Shown: positions 37,789 to 46,747 of the stretch, piece by piece
Layout of the letters: each line of letters opens with the position of its first letter
Position numbering within the stretch: position 1 is the first letter of the stretch
NCBI GenBank assembly: GCA_015068705.1
Contig: SVJZ01000002.1
Span: 112,594-176,593, forward strand
Length of the DNA: 64,000 bases
Direction: 5' to 3'
Source of the DNA: Oscillospiraceae bacterium
GTDB lineage: Bacteria > Bacillota > Clostridia > UMGS1810
Notes under the pieces: model-generated
Told to the model about the DNA's origin: nothing
Seen by the model: the letters and a program-made list of their open reading frames with translations, nothing else
Database searches by the model: none
Position numbers and translations under genes: made by a program

Positions 37789-38086
37789 AATTGCGATTTG
37801 TATCCTGATTATGGTATTGGTTACCTATCTTCCAAGAGCATTGCCCCTGCTCCTTTGCCGCAAAATCCAATCCAGATTTGTGCTTTCCTTTTTAAGCTAC
37901 ATCCCCTATGCGGTGTTGGCGGTCATGACCTTTCCTGCCATTTTGGACGCCACCGGCGACATCTACTCGGCAAGTGCAGGGCTGATTGTTGCAGTGGTAA
38001 CGGCATATTTTGGCAGGTCACTGCTCACGGTTGCGGTGTGCTCCACCCTTGCCGCCCTTGTAGTAATGCTGGTGTGTGGGATTTAA
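37781..38086 (+). CDS. azlD: AzlD-type branched-chain amino acid transport subunit
   Basis: This 101-residue protein has three membrane helices. The motif LVTYLPRALPLLLCRK at residues 12-27 is typical of AzlD. It begins inside azlC (8-base overlap) after AAGGAGG, so the two are translated together and form the export complex. Confidence 0.94.
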   Translation: MNRIAICILIMVLVTYLPRALPLLLCRKIQSRFVLSFLSYIPYAVLAVMTFPAILDATGDIYSASAGLIVAVVTAYFGRSLLTVAVCSTLAALVVMLVCGI

Positions 38087-38120
38087 AAAACCTGTTAAAA
38101 ATATAACGTATCAAAAACCC

Positions 38121-38149
38121 TTGATTTTCCTGTTGGTTTGGGATATACT
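38121..38149 (+). promoter_or_regulatory. Promoter for SDR gene
   Basis: TTGATT (38121-38126) and TATACT (38144-38149) are 17 bp apart, 31 bases before the ATG at 38181. No terminator was seen after azlD, so read-through is possible. Confidence 0.75.
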
Positions 38150-38180
38150 AATACTATCTTTTTGAAGGAGGCATCATGCC

Positions 38181-39020
38181 ATGAGCGAATTTTTGAAAGG
38201 TAAAGCAGCGGTTATCACCGGCGGTGGCGGCGTTTTATGCGGCGAACTTGCCAGAGGTTTGAGTAAATGCGGTGTAAAAGTTGCCCTGCTGGATTTAAAC
38301 AAGGAGCGTGCAGACCAGATCGCAGATTCTATTACCAAGGATGGTGGCACCGCAATCGGTGTGGAGTGCAATGTGCTCGACCAGAGCAGCACCCAGAAGG
38401 CATACCAAACGGTAATTGACGCGTTTGGCGATTTTGACATCCTCATCAACGGTGCAGGCGGAAACAGTCCGAAAGCCAGCACCACCAACGAGGTATTTGA
38501 CCTGAAGGATATGGACAACCCCGACACAGTTTCGTTTTTTGACCTGCCCAAGGAAGGGTTTGAGTTTGTGTTTGGGTTGAACATCATGGGTACCCTCATT
38601 CCCACTCAGGTGTTTGGAAAGCATCTTGTAAAAAAACAGGGCGGAAGCATTTTGAATATTTCTTCCATGAACGCCTACACACCACTCACCAAAATTCCGG
38701 CATACAGTGCCGCAAAAGCTGGCATTTCCAATTTTACACAGTGGCTGGCAGTGCATTTTGCACCGGTGAATATCCGTGTAAACGCCATTGCGCCCGGCTT
38801 TTTCCTGACCGAGCAAAACCGCACCCTGCTCACCAATCCGGACGGGAGTTTAACCCCGCGGTCGGATAAAATTCTTACCCATACCCCCATGAAGAAATTT
38901 GGCACTCCAGCCGACCTAAACGGTGCGGTGGAATTTCTGCTCGATGATAACAAAGCAGGATTTGTAACGGGTATCATTCTCCCCATTGATGGCGGATTCT
39001 CGGCATATTCTGGTGTGTAA
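38181..39020 (+). CDS. uxuB: SDR-family D-mannonate (fructuronate) oxidoreductase-like enzyme
   Basis: This 279-residue short-chain dehydrogenase has TGGGGVLCGEL (cofactor loop), NGAGGNSPKAS, the catalytic serine in NISSMNAY and YSAAKAG with the YxxxK pair. Length and the insertion FDLKDMDNPDTVSFFDLP match the UxuB/YjmF type that reduces fructuronate to mannonate in glucuronate breakdown. That assignment is from resemblance, and no uxuA or uxaC lies nearby. It stands alone between its own promoter and a terminator. Confidence 0.8.
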   Translation: MSEFLKGKAAVITGGGGVLCGELARGLSKCGVKVALLDLNKERADQIADSITKDGGTAIGVECNVLDQSSTQKAYQTVIDAFGDFDILINGAGGNSPKASTTNEVFDLKDMDNPDTVSFFDLPKEGFEFVFGLNIMGTLIPTQVFGKHLVKKQGGSILNISSMNAYTPLTKIPAYSAAKAGISNFTQWLAVHFAPVNIRVNAIAPGFFLTEQNRTLLTNPDGSLTPRSDKILTHTPMKKFGTPADLNGAVEFLLDDNKAGFVTGIILPIDGGFSAYSGV

Positions 39021-39040
39021 TATCTTTTTCAAACATACAA

Positions 39041-39072
39041 AAAAGGTTGAACGAATTTTCGTTCAACCTTTT
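39041..39072. terminator. Bidirectional terminator between uxuB-like and NSS genes
   Basis: AAAAGGTTGAACGAA (39041-39055) pairs with TTCGTTCAACCTTTT (39058-39072). The convergent genes end on either side, and both strands have T-runs. Confidence 0.88.
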
Positions 39073-39085
39073 CTTTTTGGGGAAA

Positions 39086-40456
39086 TTAAAGGGTAATCAA
39101 ACCAAATGCATTGAGCACCGAGCTTACCAGAATTGCAACGATACAAATGGGGGCAATGTACTTGGTCATTACCAAAAACAGCCATTCGCGTTTGAAGGGA
39201 GAAGAAAGACGTACCTCCTCCGAAATGACCGCCGGCTTGATGACATAGCCCACAACAATACTGGTGATGAGCGCGGTGATGGGCATAAGCACCGAATTGG
39301 TGATGAAATCCATCATATCCAGTATGCTCATGGAGGCACCCGATGCAGTGGTGATGGAAATCTTGCTCCACACACCAAATCCGAGCGACGAGGGAATCCC
39401 CAGTACAACTGCCAGAATGAGCGCAATCACACATGATTTGGTACGGGAAACCTTCCACTGGTCGCAGATGACCGATACCACCGCCTCCATCAGCGAGATG
39501 GAGCTGGTCAGCGCCGCAAAAAGCACCAACGCAAAGAACAACACGCCAATCACAGTGGAAAGTCCCATTGCCTCAAATACCTTGGGAATGGTCTGGAACA
39601 TCAGCCCGGGTCCTGCGTTAACCGCATCTGCCTTGCCGCCCGAAAAAGCAAACACGGCAGGGATTACCATGAGACCTGCCAAGATGGCAATTCCGGTGTC
39701 AAAAATCTCAATACGGGATACACATTGCTCCAAATCATCCTCCTTACGCAGGTAGGAACCATAGGTAATCATGATGCCCATGGCAAGAGACATGGAATAA
39801 AACATCTGTCCGAGTGCTGCAAGCACCGTCTGGGATGAGAAATCCGCAAAATTGGGAAGGAGATAAAACTTGATGCCCTCCATTGCGCCCGGACGGGTAA
39901 CCGAGTATGCGGCAATGATAATTGCCAATACCACCAATACCGGCATCATGATACGGCTTGCCTTTTCGATACCGCCCTTGATACCACGCACCACTACGAT
40001 AAAGGTGGCAAGTAGGAAGATGGAATGCCAGACGATGGGTTCTACCGGCTTAGAAATATAATTGCCAAAGAACGCTCCATCTGCCACTGCAGCATGACCT
40101 CCGGTGATATACATCGTCAAGTACTTGAGCACCCAACCACCGATCACCGAGTAATAGGGCAAAATGAGGAATGCAACAAACGCCGCAATCACACCCACGA
40201 AGGTGAATTTTTTACTTAACTTTCGAAACGCACCGATGGGACTCAATCCCGTTTTTCTGCCAATTGCAGTCTCGGTGATCATCAGTGCATAACCAAAAGT
40301 TACCACCAGAATCAAATATACCAGAAGGAAAATACCGCCGCCATATTTTGCAGCCAGATAGGGAAAACGCCAGATATTCCCCAACCCTACTGCAGAGCCT
40401 GCAGCAGCGAGAACAAAGCCTAACTTACCTGAAAATGTACTTCTTTTTTCTTCCAT
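39086..40456 (-). CDS. Sodium-dependent transporter, NSS family
   Basis: This 456-residue membrane protein of the neurotransmitter:sodium symporter family shows the helix 1 signature LAAAGSAVGLGNIWRFPYLAAKYGGG and helix 6 and 8 features (FYSMSLAMGIMITYGSY, LFAALTSSISLMEA). It imports an amino acid or amine with sodium. It has the bacterial 11-helix length. It lies 26 bp after the second of two paralogous beta-repeat proteins, probably in one transcript. The substrate is unknown. Confidence 0.95.
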   Translation of the reverse strand: MEEKRSTFSGKLGFVLAAAGSAVGLGNIWRFPYLAAKYGGGIFLLVYLILVVTFGYALMITETAIGRKTGLSPIGAFRKLSKKFTFVGVIAAFVAFLILPYYSVIGGWVLKYLTMYITGGHAAVADGAFFGNYISKPVEPIVWHSIFLLATFIVVVRGIKGGIEKASRIMMPVLVVLAIIIAAYSVTRPGAMEGIKFYLLPNFADFSSQTVLAALGQMFYSMSLAMGIMITYGSYLRKEDDLEQCVSRIEIFDTGIAILAGLMVIPAVFAFSGGKADAVNAGPGLMFQTIPKVFEAMGLSTVIGVLFFALVLFAALTSSISLMEAVVSVICDQWKVSRTKSCVIALILAVVLGIPSSLGFGVWSKISITTASGASMSILDMMDFITNSVLMPITALITSIVVGYVIKPAVISEEVRLSSPFKREWLFLVMTKYIAPICIVAILVSSVLNAFGLITL

Positions 40457-40482
40457 AAAACCCCTCTTTTCTTTTGTGATTT

Positions 40483-41754
40483 TTATACACCCGGCAGATG
40501 CTCAGGACGACAGATAGCGTGTACACCCATGTCAATCCGACGGGTTTTACGCGTTCCGCTCTCATACAGCTCGCCATTGGTTTTTAAGTAAACAATCCTC
40601 TTGGTTGCAAGCGGATCAACCGACACCACACCGGTATCCAGTGCCTTTTTATTTCCTCTGCGAAAACGGGTAAGCGTTCCGCCTTGCGCACCATCATACC
40701 AATCCAGGAAATAGAGGTCGCTTCCCCAGAATGCATACTGACCGCTTGCCGTACGCTCGGATACCTGATAGATTTTCTTCCCGTTATACAACGACAACTG
40801 AGGAGTATCAACATTCCCTCCCTCCATGACCACGCCACCGCTTCCAATGGAAAATGTATGGATGCCGGTAGTAATAACCTTGCGGTTATCCAGTTTATTG
40901 TTCTTTACAGTGTAACGGCAAAGGGTATCGTTCCCTTGTCCTTCCAACTGATAATAATATTCACCTTTTCGGTCCGTGCTGCCTTGCGCTCCCACGCCGT
41001 CAAGCAAGGTACGTTTTCTACCCTTGGCATCTGCAACCCAAAGCGCGCCATCCTTGCAATAAAACAGGTTGTCCGTCATACGCAACTCACAAGCCATACG
41101 GGTGATACTGGTGTCAATCAACTCCAACTCCCCATTTGAACAATGCCAGCGATAGAGTGAAAAAGTACCGTCTTCTGCGTAAACAGTATACACCACTGTT
41201 TTTCGATCGCCACCCACAGCAAATTCGGCTGCCGCAGGAGCAATCTCCATTTCCTTCTCCCCGTCGGTATAAAAGAGCGCACCACCACGGGAAAACACAA
41301 CGAAATTGCCAAAATCCTCTATGGAAAATGCGGTGACTTCCTGCGAAACTACCTGCTGCCCGGTAGCAATTTCTTTTGTGGGGCAGGTATACAGAGTAAA
41401 GGCACCATTTTGCTCATTTGCTCCATAAAAGAGCTTCTTTCCGTTTGCAGTAATCTTTACCATATCCACATCCGATGCCGAAACTGCACCGGCATCTTCA
41501 TGCAAACGTGCAACCGCAAGAGGTGTTCCCTTTTTGGGTGCCATATACAGTTGATTATCCTTTACATAAAGCGCCCCGTGCGATGTACGATTGACACTTT
41601 CTACCGGTTTGGTAAGGGTGTGAAGACCACCCAATACAATCAAAGCGGTAATACCGAGTAGCGCAAGACCCACCATCCAGGCAGCAAACTTTCCCGAAAT
41701 ACCGTTTGCCATCATTGCCTGTTCTGCTTGTTGCCGTTGTTCATTACAAGTCAA
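40483..41754 (-). CDS. Membrane-anchored beta-repeat protein, paralogue of upstream gene
   Basis: This protein of about 423 residues has one membrane helix near residue 25 (AAWMVGLALLGITALIVLG). A beta-propeller-like outer region follows, with repeats of the type GKKLFYGANEQNGAFTLYTC and GALWVADAKGRKRTL. It resembles the upstream protein at 41779-43425 but lacks the zinc ribbon and acidic linker. The TTG at 41754 is eight bases after GGAGG. A GTG at 41763 would overlap that ribosome binding site, so TTG is preferred. No enzyme motif is seen. Confidence 0.72.
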   Translation of the reverse strand: MTCNEQRQQAEQAMMANGISGKFAAWMVGLALLGITALIVLGGLHTLTKPVESVNRTSHGALYVKDNQLYMAPKKGTPLAVARLHEDAGAVSASDVDMVKITANGKKLFYGANEQNGAFTLYTCPTKEIATGQQVVSQEVTAFSIEDFGNFVVFSRGGALFYTDGEKEMEIAPAAAEFAVGGDRKTVVYTVYAEDGTFSLYRWHCSNGELELIDTSITRMACELRMTDNLFYCKDGALWVADAKGRKRTLLDGVGAQGSTDRKGEYYYQLEGQGNDTLCRYTVKNNKLDNRKVITTGIHTFSIGSGGVVMEGGNVDTPQLSLYNGKKIYQVSERTASGQYAFWGSDLYFLDWYDGAQGGTLTRFRRGNKKALDTGVVSVDPLATKRIVYLKTNGELYESGTRKTRRIDMGVHAICRPEHLPGV

Positions 41755-41778
41755 ACCAATCACCTCCGATGCAGTGCA

Positions 41779-43425
41779 TCAATCTAATGCATGTGCAACC
41801 CTGATCATACCGGATACACCGGTATCTACCGGAACAGCCTGTCCGGCTCCTTTTTTGTAATACAGGTCGCCTACGCCGGTTTTGGAATTATAGTTTTTCA
41901 AGATTACCACAGAATTTGCACTGCGGATATCGACATTGCTGATGCCTGCTTCCACCAGACGGGATTTGCCGCCTTTCCAACGCCACAGGTCACCCACGCC
42001 ATTCTTCATGTTTTCAATGTAAAACACCGCATCCTCTTCCACCATAAAGCCGTAAACTTCGTTGGTGAGCCGTTCATAGCCCTTAGAGGTATAAACACCC
42101 ATCTCGTGTTGTGTGTGAAGCACCACATTTCCATTAAATTCCTTATAATCCTCCACATCGGCAAACAGTTCGGTGCGTTCGCTCAATTCATTCTTGCCCA
42201 CGCGATAGCGGCACAACATGGTCTGGGGTGTCTCCTGCCCGGTTTGTTCGATGATATAAAGGTATTTCCCGTCCTCGCTCATCGAAAGGGTATCCAGGTT
42301 TTTCGCATCGGTCAGCGCCTGATAGTGCTCGCCGCCCTTTACACCGACATAGACATTGAGTTTGGTCTGATCGCTTTCGTCTGCTCTTGCATAACAGAGC
42401 ACGCCGTTTTCGTACCATGCGGTGCGATTGCCCATAGCACCGATGGCAACATTTTCCGCCAAACGCACTGCATCAGTGCCTTCTTTTTTCAGATAAATGC
42501 CATCCTCTTTGGCATAAATCATTTCTCCATATTCATCCCAAGGTGTTTCGATGGAGTAAAGATTTTCGTCCAGTCGCAAGGGAGCATCGTTTTTACCCGT
42601 ACCACACCAGTATACAACGCTTGCATCTTCCTCATTCTTGATGTAGAGCACCCGTTTTGCATCTTTGGATACCGCAAGCACTGCGCCCTCACCGGTATCA
42701 ATCTGCCGGGACTCGTTTCCATCATAAACATAGAATCCGCTCTCTGTGGTATAACCTGCCACCTTGCCAGCGCGGTCGATTTCAAAGTTTTTCACCCCGT
42801 CCGCAATTTTTACGCCCTGCGCTGATGCCGAGGTAATGTCGCGCCGATACAGCTCGGCGGAATAGGTTTCCAGATTGAAATTTTCACCATAGTAGAGCAC
42901 CTTTCCATCAGAGGAAAATCTGGTGTAATCTCGTGCAACCATGGTGAGGGGAATCTGTCCGGTGGACATGGTATTGCTCACCGCATAGGGTGCAGGCTTT
43001 ACGCCGGCACTGATCATCAGGGTATTATCCTTGATATAGGCAAGGGGGGCATCGCTCGAAAAGACACCCAGCATCGCCGAAACAGCCACCGCTGCAACAA
43101 GCAGAATTACCACCAGTGCCGCAATGATACCGCCATGCTTTCTCTTGGGAATTTCGGGGAGCTCGTCCATAAAAACATACTCGCCGTTTTCGTCCAAAAC
43201 AGCCTCCTCCGGAAATTTACCGTCCATTGGCTCAAGCGCCTCCAGCTCTTCCAGAACTTCCTCGTCTGCCCACTCCTCTTCCGGCAGTTCCTCCTGAACG
43301 GGTTCCTCTACAAGCTCCTCCAGCTCTGCTACCGGTTCTTCCTCAGCCGGAGCAAGTTCCATACCGCAGGCAACACAAACGCGTGCGCCCTCTTCGTTTT
43401 CTACACCGCAAAACTGACAAATCAT
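41779..43425 (-). CDS. Zinc-ribbon, acidic linker, membrane helix and beta-repeat protein
   Basis: This 548-residue protein starts with a zinc ribbon (C3-QF-C6 and C17-VA-C20). A strongly acidic linker follows to about residue 90, with very many Glu residues. One membrane helix lies at about 98-121 (GGIIAALVVILLVAAVAVSAML). The outer part is about 420 residues of propeller-like repeats (DGKVLYYGENFN, YIKNEEDASVVYWC, KYLYIIEQTG), like DUF5050/TolB-type folds. The ATG at 43425 is eight bases from AAAGGAG. It probably links an outside sensor to the cytoplasm, but this is only inferred. Confidence 0.8.
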   Translation of the reverse strand: MICQFCGVENEEGARVCVACGMELAPAEEEPVAELEELVEEPVQEELPEEEWADEEVLEELEALEPMDGKFPEEAVLDENGEYVFMDELPEIPKRKHGGIIAALVVILLVAAVAVSAMLGVFSSDAPLAYIKDNTLMISAGVKPAPYAVSNTMSTGQIPLTMVARDYTRFSSDGKVLYYGENFNLETYSAELYRRDITSASAQGVKIADGVKNFEIDRAGKVAGYTTESGFYVYDGNESRQIDTGEGAVLAVSKDAKRVLYIKNEEDASVVYWCGTGKNDAPLRLDENLYSIETPWDEYGEMIYAKEDGIYLKKEGTDAVRLAENVAIGAMGNRTAWYENGVLCYARADESDQTKLNVYVGVKGGEHYQALTDAKNLDTLSMSEDGKYLYIIEQTGQETPQTMLCRYRVGKNELSERTELFADVEDYKEFNGNVVLHTQHEMGVYTSKGYERLTNEVYGFMVEEDAVFYIENMKNGVGDLWRWKGGKSRLVEAGISNVDIRSANSVVILKNYNSKTGVGDLYYKKGAGQAVPVDTGVSGMIRVAHALD

Positions 43426-43475
43426 CTTCAAATCTCCTTTATCGGGAAAATCCCAAAATACAAATATTACATATT

Positions 43476-43504
43476 ATTATATCAATTTGACTTTGCTTTG
43501 TCAA
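43476..43504 (-). promoter_or_regulatory. Consensus promoter for zinc-ribbon/NSS operon
   Basis: On the minus strand TTGACA (43499-43504) and TATAAT (43476-43481) are perfect consensus at 17-bp spacing. Confidence 0.9.
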
Positions 43505-43561
43505 TGAAAAAGCCCCTTACACGCACTCTTTTCTTACATATATTTTTATACAAAATGACAC

Positions 43562-43590
43562 TTGCTTTTTACTTACCTTGGTAGTATAAT
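43562..43590 (+). promoter_or_regulatory. Promoter for AEC transporter gene
   Basis: TTGCTT (43562-43567) and TATAAT (43585-43590) are 17 bp apart, diverging from the zinc-ribbon operon promoter. Confidence 0.78.
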
Positions 43591-43648
43591 GGCATCTGTA
43601 TGATTTTTGAAATATATGTCAAATCTCTTTGACAGAACGGAGAAAGCC

Positions 43649-44599
43649 ATGCTCAAAACCTTTCTTGCCACACTAAATCCCATGTTGGTGATTTTTTTAT
43701 GCCTGCTCACCGGTTTTATTCTGCGCCGTACCAAACGGTTGCCCGAAAATTCCGACAAGGTATTATCACAACTGGAAACCTATGTACTGGTGCCGGCTCT
43801 GAGTTTTTCCACCTTTCTGGAATATGGCACACCCGAATCACTTATGTCAAACCTGACAGGAATCATGTATGCCTCAGTTGCGATTTTGCTGGCACTGGGT
43901 ATTGCCATCCCACTGAGCAATCTGTTTCCCACCACCGATTACTATCAGCGAAACATCTACCGTTATTCCCTCACCTTTGCAAACTACGGTTTTATGGGAA
44001 ATGCCATTGTTCCTGTGATACTGGGTGGTCAGGAATATCTGTACCGTTACCTGCTCTTTACTCTCCCCTTTTCCTTTGTCATCTATCTGTGGGGGCTACC
44101 CATTCTGATCCCCAAGGAGCACCGCAAGGGAAATGTGCTGAAAAATCTGTTTAATTTCCCAATGATTATGGTAATGGCAGGGTTATTGTGCGCACTCACC
44201 GGATTGGGGAACTATCTGCCCGGCTTTGTTACCACCACCGTAGGAAACTTAAAAAACTGTATGGGTCCCATCGCCATGGTGCTCACAGGTTTTGTCATCG
44301 GTGGGTATTCATTTAAAGATATGTTAACAAACAAAAAAGTTTACATTGCAACAGGGTTGCGTCTTTTGATATTGCCTGCCATTATTCTTGGGGTATTGTA
44401 TTTACTGGGTGCATCCAAAGACATTCTCATGCTGGCGTTCTTCGCCTTTGCCACACCATTGGGCATGAACACGGTGGTATTTCCCGCAGCGTTTGGCGGC
44501 GAAACCAAAACCGGAGCATCTATGGCAATGATTTCTCATGTGCTTTGCATCATTACCATTCCTCTTTTATATGCACTATTGAGCATACTGCCCATTTAA
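43649..44599 (+). CDS. AEC family transporter (auxin efflux carrier-like)
   Basis: This 316-residue protein has about ten membrane helices. The family opens with NPMLVIFLCLLTGFILRRTKRLPENSDKVLS and has the crossover asparagine region YSLTFANYGFMGNAIVPV. Bacterial members export or exchange organic acids such as malate. The ATG at 43649 after CGGAGAAAGCC removes a hydrophilic 14-residue extension. It is followed by a Kef-type antiporter, 55 bp away. Confidence 0.93.
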   Translation: MLKTFLATLNPMLVIFLCLLTGFILRRTKRLPENSDKVLSQLETYVLVPALSFSTFLEYGTPESLMSNLTGIMYASVAILLALGIAIPLSNLFPTTDYYQRNIYRYSLTFANYGFMGNAIVPVILGGQEYLYRYLLFTLPFSFVIYLWGLPILIPKEHRKGNVLKNLFNFPMIMVMAGLLCALTGLGNYLPGFVTTTVGNLKNCMGPIAMVLTGFVIGGYSFKDMLTNKKVYIATGLRLLILPAIILGVLYLLGASKDILMLAFFAFATPLGMNTVVFPAAFGGETKTGASMAMISHVLCIITIPLLYALLSILPI

Positions 44600-44654
44600 A
44601 AACGGGCTTTATCATAAGTGTCTTATTACAATCAAAAAGTTTGGAGAGATTATC

Positions 44655-45974
44655 ATGAGTACATTATTATCTGTTTCTGTAGCATTATTGGCGGGCTTGC
44701 TGATGACCCGTGCATTCAAGCCCCTAAAACTCCCCTCGGTAACCGCATACCTCATCGCAGGTATCCTTATCGGTCCCTATTGTGTGGGTAGACTTGGTAT
44801 TGACGGTTTGGGATTTTCTTCCGCCGACGCAGTGGGAGCATTGGGTTTGATCTCGGAGGTTGCGTTGGGCTTCATTGCATTTTCCATCGGTAGTGAATTC
44901 CGACTGGACGATTTGAAAAAAACCGGAAAGCAAGCATTTGTGATTGGCGTTTTTCAGGCACTTACCGCAACATTACTGGTTGACCTTGCACTGTATGCAG
45001 TACATATCGCCATGCCGGACAAACTCACCGTTCCACAGCTCATCACCCTCGGCGCAATCGCAACCGCAACTGCTCCTGCTGCAACATTGATGGTAGTGCG
45101 CCAGTACAAGGCAAAAGGTCCGCTCACCGACCTGCTTCTTCCCATCGTTGCGTTGGACGATGCGGTGGGACTGATTGTATTTGCCGTTTCCTTTGGTATT
45201 GCAAAAACACTGATGGTTGGCTCGGTAGACATGATTTCCATCATCATCAATCCGTTGGTGGAAATTGGCTGCTCTCTCCTGTTGGGCGCAGTAATGGGTT
45301 GGGTTCTCACCCAGTTGGAAAAAATGTTCAATTCCAATACCAACCGTCTGAACATGACCATCACCTTTGTTTTCCTCACGGTTGCGCTTTCCATGATGGA
45401 TTTTCACATCGGTCCGGTACATATCAGCTTTTCTTCTCTTTTGGTTTGCATGATGCTGGGCACCATTTTCTGCAACATCTGTCCCCTCTCGAATGACCTG
45501 ATGGAAAAGGCAGACCGTTGGACATCGCCCTTGTTTGCACTCTTTTTCGTGATTAGTGGTGCAGAGTTGGAATTGAGCGTATTTACCGATTTTGCCATTG
45601 TGTTTATTGGTGTGGTATACATCATTTTCCGTTCGCTGGGCAAATATTTCGGAACCTTTGCAAGTGCGAAAGCAACAAATTGTTCGCCAAATATCTGCAA
45701 ATATCTGGGCATTACCCTGCTGCCGCAAGCCGGTGTTGCGCTTGGTATGTGTGCCATTGCCGCTTCTACTCCAGAAATGGCGGATCAGGGCGCACTCATC
45801 CGGAATATCACCCTCTTTGCCGTATTGATTTATGAATTGGTAGGACCGCTTCTCACCAAGGCTGCATTGACCGCCGCAGGCGATATCCAGCCCATGTCCG
45901 AGGAGGTAAAATTCCGTCGTCATCACAAACTGGCATTGGCAAAGAGCAAAAAAGAAAACGAATCAGCAAAATAA
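44655..45974 (+). CDS. Cation:proton antiporter, Kef/CPA2 type
   Basis: This 439-residue protein has about 12 membrane helices. The family signatures are LKLPSVTAYLIAGILIGPYC at the N-terminus and VALDDAVGLIVFAVSFG, which carries the conserved aspartates of CPA2 exchangers. It has no C-terminal RCK domain, unlike KefB/C. It probably exchanges sodium or potassium for protons. ATG at 44655 follows GGAGAG. Confidence 0.92.
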   Translation: MSTLLSVSVALLAGLLMTRAFKPLKLPSVTAYLIAGILIGPYCVGRLGIDGLGFSSADAVGALGLISEVALGFIAFSIGSEFRLDDLKKTGKQAFVIGVFQALTATLLVDLALYAVHIAMPDKLTVPQLITLGAIATATAPAATLMVVRQYKAKGPLTDLLLPIVALDDAVGLIVFAVSFGIAKTLMVGSVDMISIIINPLVEIGCSLLLGAVMGWVLTQLEKMFNSNTNRLNMTITFVFLTVALSMMDFHIGPVHISFSSLLVCMMLGTIFCNICPLSNDLMEKADRWTSPLFALFFVISGAELELSVFTDFAIVFIGVVYIIFRSLGKYFGTFASAKATNCSPNICKYLGITLLPQAGVALGMCAIAASTPEMADQGALIRNITLFAVLIYELVGPLLTKAALTAAGDIQPMSEEVKFRRHHKLALAKSKKENESAK

Positions 45975-45983
45975 TTTCCATGT

Positions 45984-46011
45984 AGGGGTCGATGCCCACA
46001 TTGACCCGGGA
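45984..46011. repeat. Fragment of dispersed palindromic element
   Basis: TGTAGGGGTCGATGCCCACA followed by TTGACCCG begins about 10 bases after the antiporter stop. It resembles the left half of the complete palindromic element at 63897-63957 (TGTAGGGG and a CCCG turn). The mirrored half is missing, so it is probably a decayed copy. Confidence 0.5.
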
Positions 46012-46023
46012 GTATTTCTACAA

Positions 46024-46059
46024 AAAACACCCCGAAAGCAATTGCTTTCGGGGTGTTTT
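46024..46059. terminator. Bidirectional terminator, loopless 36-bp palindrome
   Basis: AAAACACCCCGAAAGCAA and TTGCTTTCGGGGTGTTTT are perfect inverted arms with no spacer. The antiporter gene (plus) and the ECF gene (minus) converge here. Confidence 0.88.
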
Positions 46060-46075
46060 GGATTTTCTTCAAAAT

Positions 46076-46663
46076 TTATCTTGCGGTTTTACGCAAGCCA
46101 ATCAATCTTACAATCACAGGACTGAGTACGATGTTTGCACCGAGTTCCACCAGAAAATTCGTGCCTACCAATCCAAAAATCATATACCGCGCAACATCGG
46201 CACCCAAGCCTGCCGCCTGTGTCCATGCAGAAACCGTGTCCATGAAAAACACCAGACACCCCAGTAAAAAGATACCGGTATTTACCACCGGACAAACCAC
46301 TGCCGCAACCGCAACCGCTACATACCGATTGTGCTTTTCAATCAGCCGGTATGCAAGCCCTGCAGCATAGCCACACGCAATACCTTTGGCAAGTACCGTT
46401 AAAATGGTACCGGGTACATTGACCGCCAGGAATGCCGCCGCATCACCACTGGCAAGCACCACCGCGCCGAACACCAATCCAAGCCATGCTCCTGCGCCTG
46501 CACCACACAGTGCCGAGCCGATTACAATAGGCACGAGCACCAGTGAGATGGAGAAGGGACCAAGCCGCACAAATGCGCCCATAAACTGCAACAATACCAC
46601 CAAAGCGGTCAGGATTGCAGTCATTACCATGGTCTCGGTTGACATGTTCCTTTTTTCCTTCAT
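46076..46663 (-). CDS. ECF transporter S component, probably for pantothenate
   Basis: This 195-residue protein has six predicted membrane helices (TMVMTAILTALVVLLQFMGAF, ISLVLVPIVIGSALCGAGAGAWLGLVFGAVVL and others) as in ECF substrate-binding components. These join a shared EcfAA'T module to import vitamins. The gene follows coaX (pantothenate kinase) in the same direction, 84 bp away, which points to pantothenate as substrate. ATG at 46663 follows GGAGGAATTTTTT. The specificity is from context only. Confidence 0.85.
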   Translation of the reverse strand: MKEKRNMSTETMVMTAILTALVVLLQFMGAFVRLGPFSISLVLVPIVIGSALCGAGAGAWLGLVFGAVVLASGDAAAFLAVNVPGTILTVLAKGIACGYAAGLAYRLIEKHNRYVAVAVAAVVCPVVNTGIFLLGCLVFFMDTVSAWTQAAGLGADVARYMIFGLVGTNFLVELGANIVLSPVIVRLIGLRKTAR

Positions 46664-46747
46664 AAAAAATTCCTCCTTGCTGTCGTCCGCAATGCGGTAC
46701 AACGCATGATATTTATATTAGTTCCAAAAGGAATTAATATCAGATAT

